Source of the DNA: Streptomyces sp. RPA4-2 | GTDB lineage: Bacteria > Actinomycetota > Actinomycetes > Streptomycetales > Streptomycetaceae | Assembly: GCF_012273515.2 (NCBI RefSeq) | Contig: NZ_CP050975.2 | Coordinates: 9,114,001-9,178,000 of the forward strand | Direction: 5' to 3' | DNA: 64,000 nt | In this document: in pieces, positions 17,940-26,423 of the stretch | Numbering within the stretch: position 1 is the stretch's first letter | Layout: each line of letters begins with the position of its first letter | Made by a program: the position numbers and the translations under genes | The notes under the pieces: generated by a model | The model's database searches: none | Seen by the model: only the letters and a program-made list of their open reading frames with translations | What the model was told of the DNA's origin: nothing

Positions 17940-18560
17940 GAGCGGCGTTGCAGCGGGGAGACGAGGCACGCAAGCAGTTCGCCGCCTGGCTCAGGGAGGT
18001 GCACCGGGCGGCGGGCACGCCCAGCGTCGGCGGAGCTGGAGTGGACGATCGCCCGGAACCCGGCGGTCGGCGCCCGGGCCGTGAGCAGGTCGGGCGTCCA
18101 CCGGCTTCTGCAGGGCGAGTTCGTCGGGCCTCCGGACTGGGACGCCGTGACGGCGGTCCTCGGCGGATGCGTCCGCTGCGCCCCGCCCTCCGATCCGGTC
18201 AGCGCTTCTCTGGTGGACCGGGAAGCTGTGGCGGAACCGGCACCGGCAGTTCGTCACGCTCCTGGAAGCGGCCAAGGAAAACGGCCCGGGCGGCGCCGCC
18301 GAGGATCAGCGGGACGCCGCCGCTGACCGGGCGCGCGTGCCCTACGCGCGCCGCGTCCGGGAGACGTACGGACGTCTCGATCTGGAGGTCCTCACCCCCG
18401 ACATCGACCAGAGCACGCAGCAAAGCGTTGAACTGCGCGAGGTCTTCGTCGTGTCGACCGTCCGGGCCGATCCTCCGCCGGTGGAGCTCTCCCGGGAGCT
18501 CATGGACAAGCTCCTCAAAGGAGAGGAGCCGGCCGCGGACGGGGAACTGCCGGGGTCTGG
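17940..18560 (+). pseudogene. NACHT-type NTPase, N-terminal remnant
   Basis: Pieces in three frames line up in order: QRGDEARKQFAAWLREVHRA; SAELEWTIARNPAVGARAVS with HRLLQGEFVGPPDWDAV (a helix-turn-helix-like start); then RQFVTLLEAAKENG, RRVRETYGRLDLEVLTPDID, SVELREVFVVSTVRADPPPV and ELMDKLLKGEE. From memory of the family, this last part is the stretch just before the P-loop in Streptomyces HTH-NACHT (NLR-like) ATPases. The P-loop and everything after it are missing. Bacterial NACHT proteins are known in anti-phage defence; this copy is dead. Confidence 0.55.
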
Positions 18561-18663
18561 CGCAAGTTCCGTGATGTGCCAGACCCCAACTCGAGCCGCC
18601 CAGGCGGGGGTGTGCCGGAGTTCAGGGTCAGACCGCCACGGCCGCCCTGCGGGGTGGCGGTGA

Positions 18664-20583
18664 TCAGCGCCGGGCGCCCACGGCTGCCGCGGCAGCGGCC
18701 AGGATGCGGTGCAGGACGGGGACCGGGATCGCCGGATTGGTGACCGCTGTGCATGCCGTGTCGCGGTCGTGCAGCAGCTCGGCAAGGACGCGGGCCGGCA
18801 GCCGCGGATTGCGCATCGCGATGCCGCGGACGTGGGCCGCTGGGTCGTTCAGCAGCCGCACCGCGTCAGCCGGTGACAGCCTGCTGTCCTCGGCCGCACG
18901 GCGGCGCACCTCGGCTTCTGGGTCGCGGGCGAGACGTGCGACGTCGGCAGGCGTGGATTCCGGGTCGTCCAGGGCCAGGCGGCGCATCCGCCCACCGGGG
19001 TCGCCGACGTAGCGCAGCAGGTCCGTACGGGGGAAGTTGGGGTGGCTGCGGGGTCGGTCGGGGTGCGTGAAGCTGCCGTCCCACCAGCGCCAGACCCCCA
19101 GCAGCATCTCGGCCGGCGCGTCATCGCACGATTCGGCGAGGAATAGGCGGACCGTCCGGTCCTCGTCCCGCGCCAGACGCTCCACGACGTCCGGTGGAAG
19201 ATGCCGGGCACGGGCAACACTTCGGCGGATGAGCGGATGGGACGATACGGCGAGGCGCCGCATCGCGTCGGCGTCACCGTGCAGGCCCTCGACCCAGGGC
19301 AGAGTGCGCGACATCGACGTCGGGGCGAAGTCGTAGCGCACCGCGGCACGCTGCTCCTCGTTGAGGTCCGGCCGCAGCGCCACCGCCGAGCGGATGTCGT
19401 CGGATGGGTCCTCGGCCAGGACGGCGACGCTGTGTGCACTGAGCCGTGGGTTGGCGGCCAGCGCTCGGCGTACCTCCGCGCCCCCGTCCCGGACCAGCTC
19501 CGCCTCCAACTCGGGCGAGAGACGGCACTGTTCGAGCGCGCGCCGGGGCGCGGGCAGCGCGGCAAAAACCTCGCGAGGCATGGGGACGCCGTTGTGGTGG
19601 GCGAGCAGCGCCGCCGTACGCACCGCGTCGTCGGTGTCGGCCAGCAGTAGCGCCCGCAGCGGCGCGGCGAGGTCTTCCCAGCGCGCGCAGGCAGTCGCCC
19701 GCACCCGGGGATCGGCGTCGGCCGCGAGGCGGGGGAGGCGGTGTGCGGGGAGCCCCGAGAGTTCGGCGGCCTGAGCGCGGGACGGGCCTGCGAGGAGGTC
19801 GTCGTAAAGGTCCTCGGGGAGTTCGACACCCCAGGCGCAGGCATGCTCGGCCCAGAGCACGCGCCGGCTCGGCGACGGCTCGGCGCGGACCAGGCGTACC
19901 CACTGATCGGATGTGAGCTTGGGCCGGAAGGTGTCCGCGGGCCTCGACCGCACTTGCGGATCGGGATGCGCCACCGCGGCGTCGAGTACGGCAGGCCGGT
20001 CGCAGCTGTGCAGGAAGCCCACCTCCACATCCAGCAGTCGGATCAGCAGTTCGTCCGTCGCGGCCGGATTGGACCCGATCCCCTCGGCCCAGTGCAGAGG
20101 CCACGCACGTCGGCCGGGCACCGCCGCCCACACCTCGGCGCGCTCGACCTCCGTCTCGCGCCCGGCGGCCGCGGCGGCCTCCTCCAGCCGCTCCGGCAGT
20201 CGGTCGAGGGCCGTCACCCGATCCCCGTACGCGCCGGACACCTCCGCCAGCAACACCTGCCCGTCGAGGGAGAGCGCCACGAACCCGGGGTCGCCGGTCA
20301 ACTCCGGCACACCGCTCCCGGCGTACCGGACCCGAGTCCACCAGGAGTCGTTGCCGCCGATCCGGTGCCCGAGAACGGCCACCAGGAACTCGCCGTCGAC
20401 ATCGCAAAGACGGCGCCACCACGCGGCGTCGAGCGCTTCCCGGGCCGCGCCGTCCGGTGCCGCGATACCCCGCGCGATCCGCCGGCCGGCTTCCGGCGGG
20501 AACAGGCTGCCCGGGCGCACGTCCTCGACGACCGTGAGTCCGGCGCGTGCGAGCAGTTCGTGGAGTTTCTGTTGGTGCGGCAC
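18664..20583 (-). CDS. Leucine-rich-repeat-variant (LRV/HEAT-like) protein
   Basis: A 639-residue protein whose C-terminal two thirds are made of short helical repeats with the pattern (R)LP..V...LA.D....VR..A...P, for example NPRLSAHSVAVLAEDPSDDI, RHLPPDVVERLARDEDRTV and SRLSPADAVRLLNDPAAHV. This is typical of LRV/HEAT scaffold proteins. The N-terminal part (residues 1-180) is globular and not recognised. No signal peptide is seen. Such proteins act as binding scaffolds; the partner is unknown. Start is GTG at 20583. Confidence 0.75.
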   Translation of the reverse strand: MPHQQKLHELLARAGLTVVEDVRPGSLFPPEAGRRIARGIAAPDGAAREALDAAWWRRLCDVDGEFLVAVLGHRIGGNDSWWTRVRYAGSGVPELTGDPGFVALSLDGQVLLAEVSGAYGDRVTALDRLPERLEEAAAAAGRETEVERAEVWAAVPGRRAWPLHWAEGIGSNPAATDELLIRLLDVEVGFLHSCDRPAVLDAAVAHPDPQVRSRPADTFRPKLTSDQWVRLVRAEPSPSRRVLWAEHACAWGVELPEDLYDDLLAGPSRAQAAELSGLPAHRLPRLAADADPRVRATACARWEDLAAPLRALLLADTDDAVRTAALLAHHNGVPMPREVFAALPAPRRALEQCRLSPELEAELVRDGGAEVRRALAANPRLSAHSVAVLAEDPSDDIRSAVALRPDLNEEQRAAVRYDFAPTSMSRTLPWVEGLHGDADAMRRLAVSSHPLIRRSVARARHLPPDVVERLARDEDRTVRLFLAESCDDAPAEMLLGVWRWWDGSFTHPDRPRSHPNFPRTDLLRYVGDPGGRMRRLALDDPESTPADVARLARDPEAEVRRRAAEDSRLSPADAVRLLNDPAAHVRGIAMRNPRLPARVLAELLHDRDTACTAVTNPAIPVPVLHRILAAAAAAVGARR

Positions 20584-20918
20584 CCGGTCATGATCCCCAT
20601 CGGCTCACGGTGGGACAAGGCCGTCAGCCCAGGCGTAGCCGCCCTCACCCGCGTACACGTTTTTTGGCCGCGACGTGGTTCGGCGGCCCCACCCGGGCGG
20701 CTCGAGCCGCACCCACTTGAGCAGCGGCAGATTTCGCAGGCCCCGGCAGAGACCGGGCCATGCCGGCACGGGGCTGCTTGAACCATCATGGAACTTCACG
20801 AATCGGGGCCGCTTCGAGTCGTCATGCCGGGGCCAATTGACGACGTCGTGGCCACCAGCGGCATACCGCTGACGCATTGACCAGCAAGAACTCTAGGTCA
20901 AGCTGTCGAAGGTGCAGA
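20584..20918. other. Gene-free stretch
   Basis: No recognised gene. A minus-strand frame (20605-20877) is open but has no family features. Confidence 0.35.
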
Positions 20919-21026
20919 TAGGAGGTGGTCGACTTCCAGCTTTTTGGCACTGTCGAGGTACTGGTCGTCGTAGGGCGAGTACCAGGTCCCGTCGGCCGGC
21001 ACGCAGTTCGGCCGCACTGGGTGCAG
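20919..21026 (-). pseudogene. HNH endonuclease fragment
   Basis: The minus strand encodes CVPADGTWYSPYDDQYLDSA followed by KKLEVDHLL. This is the characteristic centre of secreted actinobacterial HNH nucleases (GmrSD/DUF1524-like), in which DVDHLVPL holds the first catalytic His. The rest of the catalytic domain is missing, so this is a fragment of about 35 codons. Confidence 0.55.
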
Positions 21027-21356
21027 TTCCTCTATGGAAGAAAGAGCTGCCGGGAGTGACTGTCTGTCAGAGAGACGTGGGGGTGGGGTGTGTGACGGCA
21101 CGCGGCCGACCCAACCTGCGACGGTTACTGCGCAGGAGAACTGCACGCATGCTGTTCGGTGCCGTTCGCTGGTCCCCTTGAGTAGTTCGGGACGGGGACT
21201 GGGGAGGTGGGCGGGTGCCAGGACCTACGGATGGCTCCGCTCGCCGTCCTGACCTGCCTACGGCCCGAACCAGGCCCCCCGTACCGCCTCTGGCCTGCGG
21301 CCATGCCGCCGGTGGAGATCGTCTGTCGTGCCGGCCGCTGATGAGCTACGGGCCGG
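21027..21356. other. Gene-free stretch
   Basis: No supported gene; it separates the HNH fragment from the end of the PhzF gene. Confidence 0.35.
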
Positions 21357-22253
21357 CTATGGCATGCGGATGCTGCGTATGACATCCGCGGCGCCGCCCA
21401 AGAGGACCCGCAGCCCCGACGCGTCAGGCTGTGCGGTGGCGGTGATCGTGGAGGGACTGCCGAGGGAGTCACCCATGTCGACGGTGATGTCGCTGATGCC
21501 CTGGCCGGCCAGGTGCGCAGCGAGACAGGCGGTGCTGTTGGCGTTGGCGATGTCTTCCGCGACGCCGATCGACGGGGCGAACATGCGGGCCGCGACGCGG
21601 CCGGTGGGCGTCGGCACCGAGTAGGTGTAGCAGCCCAGGAGACCGAGACGGTCGCAGGCGGCACGGAGCCGTTCGAAGTCCGGGCTGAGGGTGGTGAGAG
21701 CGGACCGCGTAGGCAGGGGAACCAGCAACCGCGGCCGTCCCACTGAGGCGACGCGGATACCAGGAGCGAGTACGCCCGAGGTGACACCGAGTGCGGGCAG
21801 GACAAGGTCGCACTCGATCGCTGTGGGCGTGCGGAGGTCTACGGGACCCGGGTCGAAGGCGGCATGGACATGCGTCTTCTCCCGTACGGACCAACCAGGG
21901 AAGACACGCCCTGCCGCATGGACAGTGGTCCGATACTCCCGGCCCCCGGCGCGCTCGGCCAGGAAGGCCAGAGCGGCAACCGTCCCATGACCGCACGCAG
22001 GCAGTTCTCCCTCGGCGGTGAAGAAGCGGAGGGAAACGACCGGACTGCCCCGTCGGCTGTCGTGCACCGACACGAAGACCGCGTGCGACGTTCCCGTCAG
22101 AACCGGCACACGACGGCGTCCATCGTCACTCAACGGCGCCTCGTCCAGCACCGCGGTGGGACTACCGCCTTGGCCGTCGCGCATGCACGCGCGGACGATC
22201 GTGACGGGCAGACCGTGCCTGCTCATCGCAGTGCCGTGATCCTTGTGCCGCAT
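21357..22253 (-). CDS. PhzF-family isomerase
   Basis: A 298-residue protein of the PhzF/diaminopimelate-epimerase fold, with ACGHGTVAALAFLAE in the N-terminal half and matching half-barrel strands in the C-terminal half (ANANSTACLAAHLAGQG). PhzF enzymes isomerise small metabolites; the phenazine enzyme acts on trans-2,3-dihydro-3-hydroxyanthranilate, but most homologues have unknown substrates and no other phenazine genes are present. ATG at 22253 follows GGAGGAAG and is preferred to the ATG at 22226. It lies 37 bases behind the HxlR gene and is probably cotranscribed. Confidence 0.85.
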   Translation of the reverse strand: MRHKDHGTAMSRHGLPVTIVRACMRDGQGGSPTAVLDEAPLSDDGRRRVPVLTGTSHAVFVSVHDSRRGSPVVSLRFFTAEGELPACGHGTVAALAFLAERAGGREYRTTVHAAGRVFPGWSVREKTHVHAAFDPGPVDLRTPTAIECDLVLPALGVTSGVLAPGIRVASVGRPRLLVPLPTRSALTTLSPDFERLRAACDRLGLLGCYTYSVPTPTGRVAARMFAPSIGVAEDIANANSTACLAAHLAGQGISDITVDMGDSLGSPSTITATAQPDASGLRVLLGGAADVIRSIRMP

Positions 22254-22290
22254 CGGCGTCCGCTTCCTCCGCCCGCCGCCGGCTCCACCT

Positions 22291-22644
22291 TCATGCCTCC
22301 GCAGGATTTTGATCGTTCGGTTCTTGCGCCTGCGCCCAGGTGATCGCCCATTCGTTGAGCGGTTGGAGGGCATGACTGAGTGCTGTCCCCAGGCGAGTGA
22401 GCTCGTAGCCGTCGGCTGAGGCGGCGATGATCCCGCTTGACGTGAGTTCGCGAAGCCGCTGGTAGAGGACGCTGGACGACAGTCCTTCGCAATGTGCCAG
22501 CAGCGCGCGGGCGCCGAGCGGCCCCGCACGCAGCTCCCAGAGAATGCGCAGCGCCCACCGACGGCCGAAAAGGTCCATCGCGGCCATGATCGGACGGCCG
22601 GTCGTCGATCCACGAACCGGTGTTCCTGGGCGCGGTGTCGGCAT
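22291..22644 (-). CDS. HxlR-family winged-helix regulator
   Basis: A 117-residue DNA-binding protein with the HxlR signature: FGRRWALRILWEL, then GARALLAHCEGLSSSVLYQR for the recognition helix, and the wing GYELTRLG. HxlR regulators often respond to electrophiles or aldehydes and repress a neighbouring detoxification gene. It is divergent from the AhpD-like/MFS operon, and the gap holds two copies of a 17-bp palindrome that suit a dimeric regulator, so autoregulation and control of the divergent operon are likely. Confidence 0.9.
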   Translation of the reverse strand: MPTPRPGTPVRGSTTGRPIMAAMDLFGRRWALRILWELRAGPLGARALLAHCEGLSSSVLYQRLRELTSSGIIAASADGYELTRLGTALSHALQPLNEWAITWAQAQEPNDQNPAEA

Positions 22645-22656
22645 GACCCTCCTTGC

Positions 22657-22706
22657 GTTTCGTTATTCGAAACACTAGCATCCATGCGTGTTTCGAATTT
22701 CGAAAC
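22657..22706. promoter_or_regulatory. Twin palindromic operator between HxlR and AhpD-like genes
   Basis: Two 17-bp sites are present: GTTTCGTTATTCGAAAC at 22657-22673 (imperfect) and GTTTCGAATTTCGAAAC at 22690-22706, a perfect palindrome around a central T. Their starts are 33 bases apart, about three turns of DNA, so two dimers would sit on the same face. The sites cover the divergent promoter region. Binding by the neighbouring HxlR protein is inferred. Confidence 0.75.
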
Positions 22707-22725
22707 AACCTCAACGGGAGCGCCG

Positions 22726-23310
22726 ATGCCGCGAATAGCCCTGCTGGAGCCGCCGTACACCGACCAGGCCGGCGCGCTGCTCGCGCGCATGATGCCCGGG
22801 GACGTGCCGCCGATCGGACTGTTCCGGATGTTCGCCAGAAACCCCCCGATGGCCGGCGCCCTGCACGGATGGGGGCGCTATGAGCTGGGCCGACAGCTGA
22901 CCCTGACCATGAGGGAACGCGAGATCGCCATCGACCGGACATGCGCGCTGTGCGGCTGCGAGTACGAGTGGGGCGTGCACATGATGACGTTCGCCGAACG
23001 GATCGGGCTCACCCGCGAGCAGGCGGCATCCCTGGTGCACGGCGGCCCCGCTGACGAGTGCTGGACGTCCGAGCGGGAACGGCTGCTCATCCTCGCCGTC
23101 GACGCGCTGCACGAGCGTTCCGACATCGATGACGCGCTGTGGACACGGCTCGTGTCGGTCTTCGACGAGCTCCAACTGCTCGATCTGCTTCTGCTGTGCG
23201 GGTGGTACCACGCCGTCAGCTTCGCCGCGCGCGCCACGCGTGTGCCGCACGAGTCCGGCGCGCCTCGCTTCGCCGACTTCCTCCCCAGCACGACCGGAAG
23301 CAACCGGTGA
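22726..23310 (+). CDS. Carboxymuconolactone decarboxylase/AhpD-like protein
   Basis: A 194-residue protein of the AhpD-like fold. The redox/catalytic motif is in CALCGCEYEWGVHMMTFAE, where the usual CXXCXXXXXXH spacing is approximated (CGCEYEWGVH). Members are alkylhydroperoxidases or gamma-carboxymuconolactone decarboxylases. ATG at 22726 has GGGAG upstream; an in-frame ATG at 22684 precedes the operator palindrome and is less likely. Its TGA overlaps the MFS gene GTG (GTGA). Confidence 0.82.
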   Translation: MPRIALLEPPYTDQAGALLARMMPGDVPPIGLFRMFARNPPMAGALHGWGRYELGRQLTLTMREREIAIDRTCALCGCEYEWGVHMMTFAERIGLTREQAASLVHGGPADECWTSERERLLILAVDALHERSDIDDALWTRLVSVFDELQLLDLLLLCGWYHAVSFAARATRVPHESGAPRFADFLPSTTGSNR

Positions 23311-24746
23311 GCACTACCCGGGAGCACTCCGAGGCGCGGCTGCTGGTCCCCTCCTTGATGTTCATCGCCCTGGTCGTGGCGGCAGTCGCCAGCCTCGGGG
23401 CACCGCTCATCACCAGCGTGGCGACCACGTTCCACGTCTCGCTCGACAGCGCGCAGTGGACGCTGACCATCGCGCTGCTGAGCGGCGCCGTCGCTACGCC
23501 CGTCCTCGGCCGGCTCGGAGCCGGCCCACACCGACGAGCCACGATTCTCGCCACGCTGGCGGTCGTCGTCGCCGGCAGTGCGCTCACCGTGTTACCACTG
23601 CCGTTCGCGTGGCTGCTTGTCGGTAGGGCGGCCCAAGGCGTCGGGCTCGGTCTGACGGCGCTGATGATGGGCGTGGCCCGTGACCATCTAACCGAGCGGC
23701 GCAGCGCGGCCACGATCGCCCTGATCTCGGTGGTCTCCATCATCGGGGTCGGCGTCGGTTACCCCCTCGCCGGCCTGCTCGCCGAGTTCGGCGGGGTGCG
23801 CGCCGCCTATGGCCTCGGTCTGTTCGTCACCGCTCTTGCCTTCCTGGCCGCCTGGCGCTCCATGCCCGTAGCTCCCGAAGGCCGCTCCGCTCACGTGGAC
23901 GTAACGGGCGCGCTCGTCCTGGCGGGTGGACTGTTCCTCGTCCTGTTCCTCGCAAGCGAGACGAGTCTATGGAGCCATCAGCTCGCCGTGGCGGTGGTCC
24001 TCGCCCTCGTTGCCGTGCTCTTGCTCTGCGCCTGGACCGCCTCCGAGCTGCGCAGTGAGACGCCCCTGGTCGATGTCCGGGCGGTACGGCGCCCGGCGGT
24101 CGCCGGGGCGAATATCGCCATGTTCGTCGGCGGGATCGGCATGTACCTCCTGCTCACGCTCATCACCCGGTACGCGCAGACACCGCACAGCGCCGGCTAC
24201 GGCTTCGGGCTGACCACCTTCGTCGCCGGGCTGGTCCTCGTTCCGTTCTCTGTGCTGGGGTTCGTCGCAGGCAAGCTCACGCCTCGGGTTCGGATGCGGA
24301 TCGACGCCCCCTTGCTCTTGGCCGGCAGCGCCGTCGTCGTCGGTTGTGGATTCGTCCTCTTCGTGGCGGCCCGGTCGAACCTGGCCGAACTGTTCGTGGC
24401 AATGGGCGTGCTGGGCTTCGGCGTCGGCAGCTTCTCGGCCGCCATGCCCGGCGTCATCCTGGCCGTCACGCCCAAGAGCGAGACGTCGAGCGCCATGAGC
24501 TTCAACTATGTCGTCCGAAGCGTCGGGTACTCCCTGGGCAGCGCCATAGGCGGCCTGGTGCTGGCCGCAGGCACCGACACCGACCACCTCTTCCCGAGCG
24601 ATGGCGCCTACACCACGGCAGCGCTGGTCGGCATCGCCGCGATGGCGATCACGACCCTGACCAGCCTCGCCCTCGCCCGCCGCTCGCCCGAGACCGACCC
24701 GATCGAGGAGCCGGCAGGAGGTACCAGTCGTACCACTACGCCGTGA
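23307..24746 (+). CDS. MFS exporter
   Basis: A 479-residue membrane protein of the major facilitator superfamily, 14-segment drug/H+ antiporter type. Motif A-like sequence (LGRLGAGPHRR) lies between helices 2 and 3, and motif C-like GVGVGYPLAGLL is in helix 5. GTG at 23307 overlaps the stop of the AhpD-like gene, so both are made from one message under the HxlR operator. A drug or toxic-intermediate export role is inferred. Confidence 0.88.
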   Translation: MSTTREHSEARLLVPSLMFIALVVAAVASLGAPLITSVATTFHVSLDSAQWTLTIALLSGAVATPVLGRLGAGPHRRATILATLAVVVAGSALTVLPLPFAWLLVGRAAQGVGLGLTALMMGVARDHLTERRSAATIALISVVSIIGVGVGYPLAGLLAEFGGVRAAYGLGLFVTALAFLAAWRSMPVAPEGRSAHVDVTGALVLAGGLFLVLFLASETSLWSHQLAVAVVLALVAVLLLCAWTASELRSETPLVDVRAVRRPAVAGANIAMFVGGIGMYLLLTLITRYAQTPHSAGYGFGLTTFVAGLVLVPFSVLGFVAGKLTPRVRMRIDAPLLLAGSAVVVGCGFVLFVAARSNLAELFVAMGVLGFGVGSFSAAMPGVILAVTPKSETSSAMSFNYVVRSVGYSLGSAIGGLVLAAGTDTDHLFPSDGAYTTAALVGIAAMAITTLTSLALARRSPETDPIEEPAGGTSRTTTP

Positions 24747-24897
24747 TCGGCCGTCAACGCCGAGCCCTTGCCACAGATGCCGCCGGGATCGGCGCTGTCG
24801 GTGCCGAGGACGCCTGTGCGCCTTCGGCACCGGCAACCGCCTGATCCGCGATCACCGGCACGCCCCATCCGATCGAACCGGAAGCCAAGGACCCCGC

Positions 24898-25770
24898 ATG
24901 CAGTTCCCTCACATGGCAGCCCGCAACGTCGTGACACTCGCGCTATCCGAAGATGCGGCCGCTGATGACGTCACCACTCGATGGAGCGTCGCGCCGCGAC
25001 AATGGGCGACGGCAGTCATCATCACCCGCCAACCGGGCCTGGCTGCCGGGATGCCCCTGGCTGCCGAGGTTTACGCCCGTATCGGCGGCGAAACACGGAT
25101 CGACGAATCGGTGCCCGACGGCACTCGACTTGAGGCCGACGATGTCCTGGCGAGGATATCCGGCCCGGCACACCAGATCATCACCGGCGAACGGACGGTG
25201 CTGAACCTCCTCCAGCGGCTTTGCGGCATCGCCACACTCACCGATCGGTATGTGGCCGCCGTGCGCGATCTGCCTGTCCGCGTCCTGGATACCCGCAAGA
25301 CCGCCCCTGGACTTCGGTTGCTGGACAAGTACGCGGTCGCCGCGGGCGGAGGGCACAATCATCGGCTGGACCTCGGTGCCATGGTGCTCCTCAAGGAGAA
25401 CCACATCGCGGCCGCCGGCGGCGTCACCGCCGCCATCGACAGCGTCCGTAAGAACATGGCGTCGGAGGGCAGGACCATGGCCATCGAGGTGGAGGTGGCC
25501 ACGCTCGCCCAAGCCCGTGAAGCGCTGCAGGCCGAGCCGTCATGGATCATGCTCGACAACATGACCGTGCCGCAACTGGCCGAAGCCGTCCGCCTTCGAC
25601 GCGAACTGGCCCCCGACTCCGGCATCGAGCTGGAGGCCTCGGGCACGATCACCTTGGACGACTTGCGCGCCGTCGCGGAAACCGGTGTCGACGCCGTCTC
25701 CGTCGGCGCGCTGACCCACAGCGCGCCGGCCGTGGATCTGAGCATGCTCCTGAGCATCTCCCCATCTTGA
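24898..25770 (+). CDS. nadC: Nicotinate-nucleotide pyrophosphorylase
   Basis: This 290-residue enzyme converts quinolinate and PRPP to nicotinate mononucleotide, CO2 and pyrophosphate in NAD synthesis. Visible signatures are ERTVLNLLQRLCGIAT, the substrate loop LDTRKTAPGLRLLDKYAV, GGGHNHRLDLGAMVLLKENH, and EVEVATLAQA; the C-terminal barrel shows SGTITLDDLRAVAETGVDAV. It lacks the usual nadA and nadB neighbours and lies 151 bases behind the MFS gene, so it may be an accessory copy. Confidence 0.9.
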   Translation: MQFPHMAARNVVTLALSEDAAADDVTTRWSVAPRQWATAVIITRQPGLAAGMPLAAEVYARIGGETRIDESVPDGTRLEADDVLARISGPAHQIITGERTVLNLLQRLCGIATLTDRYVAAVRDLPVRVLDTRKTAPGLRLLDKYAVAAGGGHNHRLDLGAMVLLKENHIAAAGGVTAAIDSVRKNMASEGRTMAIEVEVATLAQAREALQAEPSWIMLDNMTVPQLAEAVRLRRELAPDSGIELEASGTITLDDLRAVAETGVDAVSVGALTHSAPAVDLSMLLSISPS

Positions 25771-25989
25771 GAGGCCGAGTCGGCAGCCTCGGTCGAATCG
25801 CAGACTCCCAGCGTCGCAATGGCGACGCGACTGCACGATCCGACATTCGGGAGGATCCTGCGACGGTCGACCGCAGGGTCGGAGCCGACCAGCTCGTGCT
25901 CCGGATCATCCCGGCGACCCGCCGTCAGGTTCGATAGAACCGAATTGCGAATACGAAGTCAGATGTGCTCTTCGAATACTGGAGGTTTC

Positions 25990-26283
25990 GTGCCCAAGGG
26001 CTACTGGGTCAGTTCCTACCGCACCATCTCAGACCCTGAGAAGCTGGCTGCCTACAACAAACTGGCCGGTCCGGCCGTCCAGGCCGGGGGCGGGCGGCTC
26101 CTCATCCGAGGCGGCCGGGTCGTCGCACACGACGCCGGAATCGCCGAGCGCACCATCGTGATCGAGTTCGACAGCTTTGAACAGGCCCTCGCGGCACGCG
26201 AGAGCGAGGCCTACCAGGAGGCGCTGGTCGCCCTGTCCGACGGCGTCGAGCGCGACTTCCGCATCGTCGAAGGCATCGACTGA
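25990..26283 (+). CDS. DUF1330 family protein
   Basis: A 97-residue dimeric ferredoxin-like-fold protein: GYWVSSYRTISDPEKLAAYN, then GGRLLIRGG and RTIVIEFDSFEQALAA with YQEALVAL at the end. The family has no fixed reaction. GTG at 25990 is preceded by GGAGGT. It is probably part of the same transcription direction as nadC, 219 bases further on. Confidence 0.82.
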   Translation: MPKGYWVSSYRTISDPEKLAAYNKLAGPAVQAGGGRLLIRGGRVVAHDAGIAERTIVIEFDSFEQALAARESEAYQEALVALSDGVERDFRIVEGID

Positions 26284-26423
26284 CAGTCGGCGACCCGCCC
26301 GGCGTCGAGCTCCGACAGGCACCGCGACGGAGAAGAAGCACCACACCGCCGGGCAGGCAGGCGGCCAGAGCGAAGATCCACCATCTTGAAAACCTCTGAT
26401 CAACGGTGCTGGTGTGGCAGGGC

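Noticed and set aside
19741..20781. 346-codon plus-strand frame opposite the LRV gene
   Set aside because: Antisense shadow of a repeat protein with clear LRV pattern.
21357..22790. 477-codon frame as a fused PhzF protein
   Set aside because: The N-terminal 180 codons overlap the HxlR gene in another frame; the PhzF start at 22253 has a strong ribosome-binding site.
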